Assembly (NCBI GenBank): GCA_014378125.1
Contig: JACMOG010000925.1
Coordinates: forward strand, 1 to 15,109
DNA length: 15,109 nt
Direction: 5' to 3'
DNA from: Vitreoscilla sp.
GTDB taxonomy: Bacteria; Pseudomonadota; Gammaproteobacteria; Burkholderiales; Burkholderiaceae
Positions 1-10,377 of the stretch are shown piece by piece. How positions within the stretch are numbered: position 1 is the first letter of the stretch; the number at the start of each line of letters is the position of its first letter. Made by a program: the position numbers and the translations under genes. A model generated the notes under the pieces. It did no database searches. It worked only from the letters and a program-made list of their open reading frames with translations, and was not told where the DNA came from.

Positions 1-2
1 AC

Positions 3-857
3 CTGCTGATGATGACGGCCACGCCCATTCCGCGCACGCTGGCCATGACCTATTTCGCCGACCTGGACGTGAGCACCCTCGACGAGCTGCCGCCCGGCCG
101 CACGCCCGTCGTCACCCGCGTGTTCGCGGACATCCGCCGTCCCGACGTGGTGGAGCGCATCCGCGACGACATCGCCGCCGGCCGCCAGGTCTACTGGGTG
201 TGCCCGCTGACCGAGGAGTCGGAGGACGCCGAGAACGCCGCCGCGGAGCACGCCGGCCGCGCCGAGCCGCTCACCCTGCAGAACGTCACCGTCACCCACG
301 CCGCGCTGGCCGCCGCGCTGCCGGGCATCGGCGTGGGGCTGCTGCACGGCCGCATGCGGCCCGCCGAGAAGGCCGCCGTGATGGCGCAGTTCAAGTCCGG
401 CGCGCTGCCGGTGCTGGTGGCCACCACCGTCATCGAGGTCGGCGTGGACGTGCCCAACGCCAGCCTGATGGTGATCGAGCACGCCGAGCGCTTCGGCCTG
501 GCCCAGCTGCACCAGCTGCGCGGCCGCGTGGGCCGCGGCAGTGCCGCCAGCGTGTGCGTGCTGCTCTACGCGCCGCCGCTGTCGCTGGTGGGCAAGGAGC
601 GCCTGAAGGCGATGGCCGACACCACCGACGGCTTCGAGATCGCCCGGCGCGACCTGCAGATCCGCGGGCCGGGAGAGTTCATGGGCGCGCGCCAGTCGGG
701 CGACCAGCTGCTGCGCTTCGCCGACCTGGAGGAGGACGCGCCGCTGCTGGCCCACGTGCGCCAGATCGCGCCCGAGCTGCTGGCCAGGGCGCCCGGCGCC
801 GCGTCGGCCCACGTCGAACGCTGGCTCGGCGGCAAGCTGGAGTGGATGAACGCCTAG
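3..857 (+). CDS. recG: ATP-dependent DNA helicase RecG, C-terminal part (5' end outside window)
   Basis: This is the second helicase domain and C-terminal domain of RecG, the superfamily 2 helicase that remodels stalled replication forks and branched recombination intermediates in the cytoplasm. The open frame runs in from the left edge and ends at TAG 855-857, giving about 284 residues of a protein usually near 690. Visible signatures in order are helicase motif III (TATPIPRTL), the start of RecA-like domain 2 (VYWVCPLTEESE), LLHGRM, motif V (VATTVIEVGVDVPNA), motif VI (QLHQLRGRVGRG) and the RecG C-terminal block DLQIRGPGEFMGARQSG, which belongs to the translocation (TRG) region. The ATG codons near the left edge are internal, not starts. 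The gene is followed 59 bases later by oxyR, a common order in Betaproteobacteria. No frameshift is seen. Identification is secure. Confidence 0.97.
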   Translation: MLMMTATPIPRTLAMTYFADLDVSTLDELPPGRTPVVTRVFADIRRPDVVERIRDDIAAGRQVYWVCPLTEESEDAENAAAEHAGRAEPLTLQNVTVTHAALAAALPGIGVGLLHGRMRPAEKAAVMAQFKSGALPVLVATTVIEVGVDVPNASLMVIEHAERFGLAQLHQLRGRVGRGSAASVCVLLYAPPLSLVGKERLKAMADTTDGFEIARRDLQIRGPGEFMGARQSGDQLLRFADLEEDAPLLAHVRQIAPELLARAPGAASAHVERWLGGKLEWMNA

Positions 858-916
858 AACTGTTGCGCGTGTGAACATGGGTCCCCCGGCGCGCGCGGAA
901 TCATCACAATAGGGCC

Positions 917-1855
917 ATGACACTCACCGAACTGCGCTATATCGTCGCGGTCGCCCGCGAACGGCACTTCGGCCGCGCGGCGGAGGCGTGCTTCGTGTCA
1001 CAACCCACGCTCTCGGTGGCCATCAAGAAGCTCGAAGAGGAACTCGACGTCAAGATCTTCGAGCGCGGCAGCAACGAGGTGAGCCTCACCACGCTGGGCA
1101 CGGCCATCGTGCGCCAGGCCCAGAGCGTCATCGAACAGGCCGCCGCCATCAAGGAAATCGCCAAGCGCGGCCAGGATCCGCTGTCAGGCGCGCTGAAGCT
1201 GGGCATCATCTACACGATCGGCCCGTACCTGCTGCCGCAACTGGTGCGCCACGCCATCGAACTCACGCCGCAGATGCCGCTGATGCTGCAGGAGAACTTC
1301 ACCGTCAAGCTGCTCGACATGCTGCGCACCGGCGAGCTCGACTGCGCCATCATGGCCGAGCCGTTTCCCGACAGCGGCCTGGCCATCGCCCCGCTGTACG
1401 ACGAGCCCTTCGTGGTGGCCGTGCCGCGCGCCCACGCGCTGGCCGGAGAGACGTCCATCTCGTCGGAGCGCCTGAAGCAGGAGACGATGCTGCTGCTGGG
1501 CACGGGTCACTGCTTCCGCGACCACGTGCTCGAGGTCTGCCCCGAGTTCGCCCGCTTCTCGAACGACGCCGAGGGCATCCGCAAGAGCTTCGAGGGCTCG
1601 TCGCTCGAGACCATCAAGCACATGGTGGCCTCGGGCATGGGCATCACCGTGGTGCCGCGGCTGTCCATCACGCACGGCATGGACGACCCGCAGTCGCACG
1701 CGCTGGTCAGCTACATCCCGTTCGAGGCGCCGGTGCCCACGCGCCGCGTGGTGCTGGCCTGGCGGCGCAGCTTCCCACGCTACGAGGCCATCGCGGCCCT
1801 GCGCAACGCGGTCTACGCCTGCACGCTCGAGGGCGTGACCCGACTCTCGGACTAG
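917..1855 (+). CDS. oxyR: Hydrogen peroxide-sensing LysR-type regulator OxyR
   Basis: A 312-residue LysR-family regulator. Residues 1-60 form the winged helix-turn-helix (FGRAAEACFVSQPTLSVAIK) and the rest the two-lobed regulatory domain. It is OxyR rather than a generic LysR protein because the peroxide-sensing residues fall at exactly the E. coli numbers: T100 (in YTIGPYLLP), then H198, C199, R201 and D202 in GHCFRD, and C208. In the known family, C199 is oxidised by H2O2 and forms a disulfide with C208, which switches on catalase and peroxiredoxin genes. Peroxide sensing here is therefore expected to be intact. ATG 917 gives the full N-terminus; the region before it has no clear Shine-Dalgarno beyond AGGG directly next to the start. 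A CACAAT hexamer lies at 905-910. The expected follower ubiA is absent; a hybrid kinase follows instead. Confidence 0.96.
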   Translation: MTLTELRYIVAVARERHFGRAAEACFVSQPTLSVAIKKLEEELDVKIFERGSNEVSLTTLGTAIVRQAQSVIEQAAAIKEIAKRGQDPLSGALKLGIIYTIGPYLLPQLVRHAIELTPQMPLMLQENFTVKLLDMLRTGELDCAIMAEPFPDSGLAIAPLYDEPFVVAVPRAHALAGETSISSERLKQETMLLLGTGHCFRDHVLEVCPEFARFSNDAEGIRKSFEGSSLETIKHMVASGMGITVVPRLSITHGMDDPQSHALVSYIPFEAPVPTRRVVLAWRRSFPRYEAIAALRNAVYACTLEGVTRLSD

Positions 1856-1883
1856 CGCTCTGGAACTCGAACCCGCTCCCACC

Positions 1884-5654
<3,771 letters not shown>

Positions 5655-5655
5655 G

Positions 5656-7626
5656 TCAGGCTGACTTGCCCAGCCGCGCCAGCTCCGCGGCCTTGAGCGA
5701 GTTCATCAGCGACAGCATCGTGCCGAACGCGTTGCCGCCGCCGCCTTCGGAGCCGCCGATCTGGATCTGCGGCACCAGCGGCACGCGCGCGGTCTCGAAC
5801 GCCTCGGCCAGGCGCAGCATCACGGTCTGCATCAGCTGCTTGTCGGCGCCTTCGCCCTCCAGCGCGACCGACTTCGCGTGGATGGCCGCGGCCTCGGCCT
5901 CGCCGACCGCCTTGATCGCCGCGGCGCGGCCCGCGCCTTCGTTCTCCTGGCGGAACCGGTCGCCCTGCGCAAGCGATTCGATCTCCTGGCGCCGGCGCTC
6001 TGCCGCCTTGACCAGCGCGGCCCCGTTGTTGTCCTTGATCGAGATGTCCACCAGCGAACCGGTGAGTTCGGCCTGCTTCTCGGCCCGCTTCTCGGCCTCG
6101 TTCAGCTCGCGCTGCTTGTCGGCCGCGATCTGCTTCTGCGCGAACGTCTCCACCTGCTCGCGCGCGATCTGGCGATCACGCAGCTGCGACATGATGTTCT
6201 CGATGCGGTTGTCGCCCGGCTGCGGCTTGGGCGTGCCGATCAGCACTTCCTGGAACTCGAGCGAATAGGCCTGGAAGCGGCCGTGCATGTCGATCGACGC
6301 GCCGGCCTGCAGCTCGCTGCGCGACTGGATCAGCTCGATGAACGTGCGCGTCTGCGACACGTTCTTGAAGTACGACGACACCATCGGGTCGAGCGTCTGC
6401 TCCACCAGCTGCTTGACGTTGCCGAACCGCTGCACCACCATCGGCGCCTTGCGGTAGTCGATGTGCACCACCACCGACAGCGGCAGCAGCGGCTCGAACG
6501 CGTCCTTGGTGATCAGCGTGATCTCGCGCAGGTTCGAGTCGAAGTTGGAGCCCGTGACGCCGGTCTGCCACATCAGCACGAAGTTGGTGGTGGGCACCAG
6601 CTCGATCTTGCCGGCGTACGTGTTGAACGCGTACTTGCCGGGCATCAGCGGGTCGCGCCACACGCCGCGGCAGCCGGTCTCCACCAGCTCGCCGTGCGAG
6701 TAGTCGGCGCCCGACATGTCGTTGCCCTTCCGGCCCGTGTACGACACCACCACGCCGACGAAGCCGACGGGGATCACCGTCTTGGTGATCAGCTCCACCG
6801 TGGCGAACAGGCGGTTGATGTAGTACGTGCCTTCCACCAGCACGCGTTCCTGGCGGCCACGCTTGCCGCCGTCCTTCAGGAACTTCTCGGGCTCCTGGAA
6901 CGAGTTGTGATGGTCGCCCACGTCGGGCGCGAGCAGCTCGTCGCGCGGCAGGGCGGGGCCGTCCTGCACAGTGACCACGGCCAGCAGGTCGGACGCATGC
7001 GAATCCTCCGTGCCCTTGATCACCAGCGGCGAGAAGCCGCGGCGCAGGTCGAGCAGCTCGCGCATCTTCTGGTAGTACTCGCGCTCGGTGGCGTCCATCG
7101 TCATCGAGTACGTGGTCTCCTCCGTCATCACCACGAACAGCGCCGGGTTGATGATGTGCGTGCCCTCGCGCAGGATCTTGCGCTGCGGGCCCTTCTGGCC
7201 GCCGCCGACGAGGAACGCGCGCACGTCGAGGAAGTTGTGCACCGTGGCGTTGTCGGCCAGCGTCTGCCCGGCGGGCAGGTCGACGCCGTCACGCGCGAAC
7301 ACGTAGCCGATCTTGCCCTGCGTCACCGACACCATCGGGCAGATGTGCACGCGGTACTGCAGCGGCGTGAAGAAGTGGAACCCGCCGCGGCGCAGCTCGG
7401 CCTGGAAGCCGGCCTCGCCATTGAGCGCCAGCAGGCCCAGTTGCACCGAGCCGCTGCCGCTCCACAGCTTCTCGACGATCCCGATGCGGTCGTTGGGGAT
7501 GTAGCGCACCGCGCCCGTGAGCGAGGCGAACAGCCACGCCAGCAGCAGTCCGCCGAGCACCATGCCGACCGCGGCGAGCGTGGCCGAGCCGGTGGTCCAG
7601 CCACTGTGAAAGAAATCCGAGAACAT
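5656..7626 (-). CDS. Large SPFH/Band 7 (flotillin-like) membrane protein with internal repeats
   Basis: A 656-residue protein with one N-terminal membrane helix (about 14-36), a long beta-rich region with SPFH character (about 40-460), an Ala/Glu/Lys/Arg-rich coiled-coil segment (about 480-600, including KQRELNEAEKRAEKQAEL and AIKAVGEAEAAAIHAKS) and a Gly-rich tail (GGSEGGGGN, 624-632). SPFH proteins oligomerise at membranes into rings or cages that organise lipids or partner proteins. The region before the coiled coil contains repeated modules of the type EG-T-x-x-I-N-(P): compare residues 141-166 with 253-277, with related hairpins at 80-100 and 328-346. ATG 7626 is supported by GAGGAAGG five bases upstream. 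The gene ends one base from the stop of the convergent kinase, with no terminator between. It appears to be transcribed alone; partners are unknown. SPFH membership is secure; role and exact subfamily are not. Confidence 0.85.
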   Translation of the reverse strand: MFSDFFHSGWTTGSATLAAVGMVLGGLLLAWLFASLTGAVRYIPNDRIGIVEKLWSGSGSVQLGLLALNGEAGFQAELRRGGFHFFTPLQYRVHICPMVSVTQGKIGYVFARDGVDLPAGQTLADNATVHNFLDVRAFLVGGGQKGPQRKILREGTHIINPALFVVMTEETTYSMTMDATEREYYQKMRELLDLRRGFSPLVIKGTEDSHASDLLAVVTVQDGPALPRDELLAPDVGDHHNSFQEPEKFLKDGGKRGRQERVLVEGTYYINRLFATVELITKTVIPVGFVGVVVSYTGRKGNDMSGADYSHGELVETGCRGVWRDPLMPGKYAFNTYAGKIELVPTTNFVLMWQTGVTGSNFDSNLREITLITKDAFEPLLPLSVVVHIDYRKAPMVVQRFGNVKQLVEQTLDPMVSSYFKNVSQTRTFIELIQSRSELQAGASIDMHGRFQAYSLEFQEVLIGTPKPQPGDNRIENIMSQLRDRQIAREQVETFAQKQIAADKQRELNEAEKRAEKQAELTGSLVDISIKDNNGAALVKAAERRRQEIESLAQGDRFRQENEGAGRAAAIKAVGEAEAAAIHAKSVALEGEGADKQLMQTVMLRLAEAFETARVPLVPQIQIGGSEGGGGNAFGTMLSLMNSLKAAELARLGKSA

Positions 7627-7631
7627 GATGA

Positions 7632-7639
7632 CCTTCCTC
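7632..7639 (-). promoter_or_regulatory. Strong ribosome binding site of the SPFH gene
   Basis: Read on the - strand the sequence is GAGGAAGG followed by TCATC and the ATG at 7626-7624. This is one of the few clear Shine-Dalgarno sequences in the window and it fixes the start of the SPFH gene. Its first base overlaps the last base pair of the hairpin at 7639-7654. Confidence 0.75.
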
Positions 7640-7654
7640 GAGTGTTGTCACTCG
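7639..7654 (-). promoter_or_regulatory. Hairpin or operator touching the SPFH ribosome binding site
   Basis: A perfect inverted repeat, CGAGTG-ACAA-CACTCG on the - strand: six base pairs around a four-base loop. In the mRNA it would be a small stem whose 3' arm abuts and overlaps by one base the GAGGAAGG ribosome binding site, ending 12 bases before the ATG. It could modulate ribosome access, protect the 5' end, or act as a DNA operator if the transcript starts further downstream. The repeat is seen directly; any function is inference. Confidence 0.4.
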
Positions 7655-8278
7655 TTGGTGTTGTGTCCGGGCGTGCGCAGGCCGCGGCGGCGCGGGTGCG
7701 CCGCGTCGCTGGAAACCTGCACGAGGGATCCCGGAACGGGAGCGCGCGGCATCACGCCGGCGCGACACGAGCGGCCCGCGGCCACATGGCCGCCAGCCGG
7801 AACGTTCAGCAAGGGAACAGCGGAGTTGCCGTCAGGCCCGCTCCGACGCGAAGCGCCGGTGTCGGAGGCCCGGAGGAGCGTTGCAATCGCTGCGACCCCA
7901 CGGCCAACACGCCGTTGCGTCGGACGCGGCAACCGGGTGGTTGCCGACCGGGGCCGGGCTCAAGTCACTGAAGCCGGCGAACGCGACGCACGGGGCGCCG
8001 CTGGAGCGAAAGGTACGCAAGTTGGACTCACTGTCAGCGGCCACGACGGGCCCGACAACAGGCATCTTGCGCTGCGTGTTGCGGTGCGTCAATGGGGCTG
8101 CGGATGGGGATCTAGAGTCTCGTCCCTAGCGCCAGGCCGCGGCTTGGAGAACGCTTCGCAAGTGCATTCGCGATGGCGCGCGGGAGGCCTGGAAAACCGG
8201 CCGATCGGCGCGGGGCGAGTGGCTGGCAGCGGCCCAGAATGGACTGTGTCCATCGTCATCCACTGCGCCGCCCCAATC
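7655..8278. other. Non-coding or unassigned stretch between SPFH gene and secreted-protein gene
   Basis: About 620 bases without a convincing gene. The first part should hold the promoter of the SPFH gene (- strand) and the last part that of the secreted protein (+ strand), but no clear -35/-10 pair could be assigned. Several open frames cross it, including an 82-codon frame at 7881-8129 on the + strand, but their translations are Arg/Ala/Gly-rich, lack good ribosome binding sites and match no family recognised here. One short palindrome (GCGGCCACATGGCCGC, 7778-7793) is present. No tRNA, repeat element or transposon end was found. G/C preference looks weaker than in the flanking core genes, so this could be a decayed or recently exchanged segment. 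Confidence 0.5.
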
Positions 8279-9052
8279 ATGTCGTCCTCATTCTTCATGC
8301 GCCCGCTTGGGCTGCTCTGCCTGCTGTTGGCAACATCGCCAGCGTTCGCCGACGAACTCGCGGGCGCGAAGGTGCGGCCCAGCGATTGCAAGCCGAGGGA
8401 TGCGGACAGTACGTGTGCGATGGCGGTGTCGGGGGCGACCGTGGTGACGCTACCGTTCGTTCCTGACGGTGTGCTGTACGACGGCCCGCTGGGTGGCGTA
8501 CCCGCCATGGGATACGCTTACTGGGGCTTCGACTTCGTCGCGAACGAATCCGGCACACCGAGTCCCGTTCGCGATGATGAATTCATCAACCGCAGCACCG
8601 TGCCGGTCACGATCACATTCACCTTCCAACTGGCGACCGATCATCCCTGCAAGGTCGACTGCATCCCCAGCGTGCAGTTCCAGGCCGACGCCGGCTGGCA
8701 CAGGATCTATCCGCCGCTCGTGGCCAATGGAACCCGGTTGACGATGTCGTCGACGTTTCACCCAGGACAGGGATATGGCTGGATCATCGCGCTTCGACAG
8801 CCAGGCAATCCGAGACTGACGGTCAGCGTCCCCAAGGGTTCGACGGCCACTTTGCGAAGCGTCGGCCTGGCTCCGCTGCCGGCAATCGCGACGGAGATAC
8901 CGTTCGTCACCTATGTCTGCGATTGCTTCAACGGCACCACCGCCCCATGCAGCAAGGGGACTCGCTTTTCAAATGGCCTTCTCGGGCCATGGAGCCAGGG
9001 CGATGACATGTACCGGCGAGCAGGCGCCTTCGACTGCGCCGTCGACCATTGA
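8279..9052 (+). CDS. Secreted cysteine-rich protein of unknown family
   Basis: A 257-residue protein with a clear Sec signal peptide: hydrophobic LGLLCLLLATS followed by PAFA, with likely cleavage after A24. The mature part has eight cysteines (C37, C46, C124, C128, C214, C216, C224, C253), an even number that would allow four disulfides in the periplasm or outside the cell. It is otherwise rich in Val, Thr, Pro and Gly with alternating beta-type stretches (VPVTITFTFQLATD, RLTMSSTFHPGQGYGW), suggesting a small beta-sandwich. No family was recognised. ATG 8279 is chosen because the signal peptide starts there; ATG 8297 (second Met, residue 7) is also possible, and neither has a good Shine-Dalgarno. 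The frame stays open far upstream, but that part does not look coding. Codon use is less G/C-biased than in the neighbours. It converges on the CAP-domain gene with an 18-base gap. Confidence 0.7.
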   Translation: MSSSFFMRPLGLLCLLLATSPAFADELAGAKVRPSDCKPRDADSTCAMAVSGATVVTLPFVPDGVLYDGPLGGVPAMGYAYWGFDFVANESGTPSPVRDDEFINRSTVPVTITFTFQLATDHPCKVDCIPSVQFQADAGWHRIYPPLVANGTRLTMSSTFHPGQGYGWIIALRQPGNPRLTVSVPKGSTATLRSVGLAPLPAIATEIPFVTYVCDCFNGTTAPCSKGTRFSNGLLGPWSQGDDMYRRAGAFDCAVDH

Positions 9053-9070
9053 TGTCGGAACGTCGTCGCA

Positions 9071-10162
9071 TCATTGCGAAGCCGTGGTGAATGTCCACGT
9101 TCGGTTGATCGGCGCAAGCGCGCCTGACGGGAACCCGGTCGTGTTGCCGGCGAAGACGACGCGATAAGTCGTGTTCGAAGTCAGTGCATTCAGCGGAATC
9201 AACGCAACGAAGGATGCCGGCACAAGGAAGTTGGGATCACGCTGGCTCGTCATTGTCCGGGTCGGCACCGCCGCGCCGGTGGAGGCGTTGCACATAGTGA
9301 AAGACGTCACGGCGACGGTCTGGTCGGCGCCTGCCGTGATGGAGGCCGGCGTCCCGAGCGACAGGACCTCCTGACCTGGCACCGGGTTCGGACTTTCCAG
9401 GCCGAGACGAAGCGGCACGCCTTGGGCGCCGTCCACGGGCCACGCTGCAACGCCATTGATCGACGCCTGGGCAGCTTGTCCAAGCCCCCGAACCGGATCG
9501 GTTCCCGGCTTGGTGATGTCCATCACCAACGGCATCGAAATGCTTGCCGCCGCGCCGCTGTTCCAGCCGATCCCCACATCCACCGGTTCGAACGCCAGCA
9601 TCGCCGCGCGGTGATAGACGCCATTGACAAGCACATCGACTCCCTGCGCGCCGTGAACGTTCCCGGCCATCACCTCCCATCCACCCACCGGCACATACCC
9701 CAGCGCCTCATCCCGATCCCACCAATGCACGCCCGAGAACCCCGTCGTGCCCGCGGTCTCGTCGTGCGTGAACGAGTCGTTCGCGATGATCCACGCGGCG
9801 TGCGCCTGCGCCGCCTGGTCCAGCGTCACGCTTTGCGCCAGCATGCCCAGCCCGGCAGCCAGCCGGATCTCGTTCAAGCGATTGAAGGCCGCCAGCCGAT
9901 CGGCGTCGTAGCCCACCGGCGTGGGCACCCACAGCTGCGCGGCGATGGGGCCCGTGGGCGCCGGCGTGGGTGCGGGCGGCGGAGAGGACGGTGGCGGTTC
10001 GGGCGCCGGGCCGGCGGCACCACCACCACCACCCCCCCAGGCGCCCAAGGCCCCCAAGGCGGCCAGCGCGGCAGCGGCGGCCACCGCGCGAAACAGGCCG
10101 GCGAGCGCACGCGGGCGCGCCACGTCGGCAAGAAGAGGGGGGATCTCGGGCAAGGGCGACAT
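9071..10162 (-). CDS. Secreted CAP (SCP/PR1-like) domain protein with C-terminal Ig-like domain
   Basis: A 363-residue exported protein. ATG 10162 is chosen because AGGAG lies eight bases upstream; the open frame extends 69 codons further but without such a site. Residues 20-42 are a hydrophobic export segment ending LGALGAW, followed by six glycines (43-48) and a Pro-rich linker (51-72). The CAP domain spans about 86-217: NRLNEIRLAAGLGML, H133 in FTHDET, E163 in GGWEVMAGN, H184 in YHRAAML and VDVGIGW. These match the His/Glu/His cavity residues of bacterial CAP proteins, although the usual GEN motif is replaced by GWEVMAGN. Residues about 240-360 resemble a Big_5-type Ig-like domain, ending TYRVVFAGNTTGF and TWTFTTA. 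Secreted bacterial CAP proteins are often of unknown role. The Gly tract after the export segment is typical of lipoproteins, but the expected Cys is Trp42. Confidence 0.83.
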   Translation of the reverse strand: MSPLPEIPPLLADVARPRALAGLFRAVAAAAALAALGALGAWGGGGGGAAGPAPEPPPSSPPPAPTPAPTGPIAAQLWVPTPVGYDADRLAAFNRLNEIRLAAGLGMLAQSVTLDQAAQAHAAWIIANDSFTHDETAGTTGFSGVHWWDRDEALGYVPVGGWEVMAGNVHGAQGVDVLVNGVYHRAAMLAFEPVDVGIGWNSGAAASISMPLVMDITKPGTDPVRGLGQAAQASINGVAAWPVDGAQGVPLRLGLESPNPVPGQEVLSLGTPASITAGADQTVAVTSFTMCNASTGAAVPTRTMTSQRDPNFLVPASFVALIPLNALTSNTTYRVVFAGNTTGFPSGALAPINRTWTFTTASQ

Positions 10163-10170
10163 GCGGTGAA

Positions 10171-10175
10171 CTCCT
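10171..10175 (-). promoter_or_regulatory. Ribosome binding site fixing the CAP-protein start
   Basis: AGGAG on the - strand, eight bases before ATG 10162. It decides between this start and the much longer open frame reaching 10369, whose extra N-terminus contains no signal peptide of its own and would bury the export segment. Confidence 0.65.
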
Positions 10176-10319
10176 GGGTCGTGATGGCGACGGACGTCGG
10201 CCATAGCGAGCGACGTCCGGCGTCCGGACAAGACGGAAGCCATGCTTTCACGGCCATCCCGATCGACCAAGCCGCCAAGTCCCCACTTCATGAGAGTCAC
10301 GGCCCCGCCGGTGTAAATC

Positions 10320-10335
10320 GGTCGGTTAATCGACC
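10320..10335. promoter_or_regulatory. Near-perfect 16-bp palindrome upstream of the MFS gene, candidate operator
   Basis: GGTCGGTTAATCGACC is self-complementary except for one base pair. It is centred on TTAA, about 42 bases before the MFS start and 158 bases before the CAP start, in the divergent intergenic region. A half-site, ATCGACCA, occurs at 10329-10336 and again at 10262-10269. Size and symmetry fit a TetR- or MarR-type operator, but no such regulator is encoded in the window. Function is inference. Confidence 0.35.
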
Positions 10336-10377
10336 ACTCCGCGCACCACCGCGGCGAGTCGCACCACAATCGGCGCG

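Noticed and set aside
7778..7793. Palindrome GCGGCCACATGGCCGC
   Set aside because: Short G/C-only arms of this size are common by chance in such DNA; no T-tract and no position next to a start or stop codon.
5878..7971. Long + strand frame opposite the SPFH gene
   Set aside because: Low-complexity Arg/His/Ala/Leu translation without motifs; a shadow of the SPFH coding frame.
7881..8129. 82-codon open frame in the gene-poor stretch
   Set aside because: No ribosome binding site, no recognisable family, no signal peptide; several competing frames are equally open.
10019..10038. CACCACCACC-type low-complexity run
   Set aside because: It simply encodes the polyglycine linker of the CAP protein; not an independent repeat element.
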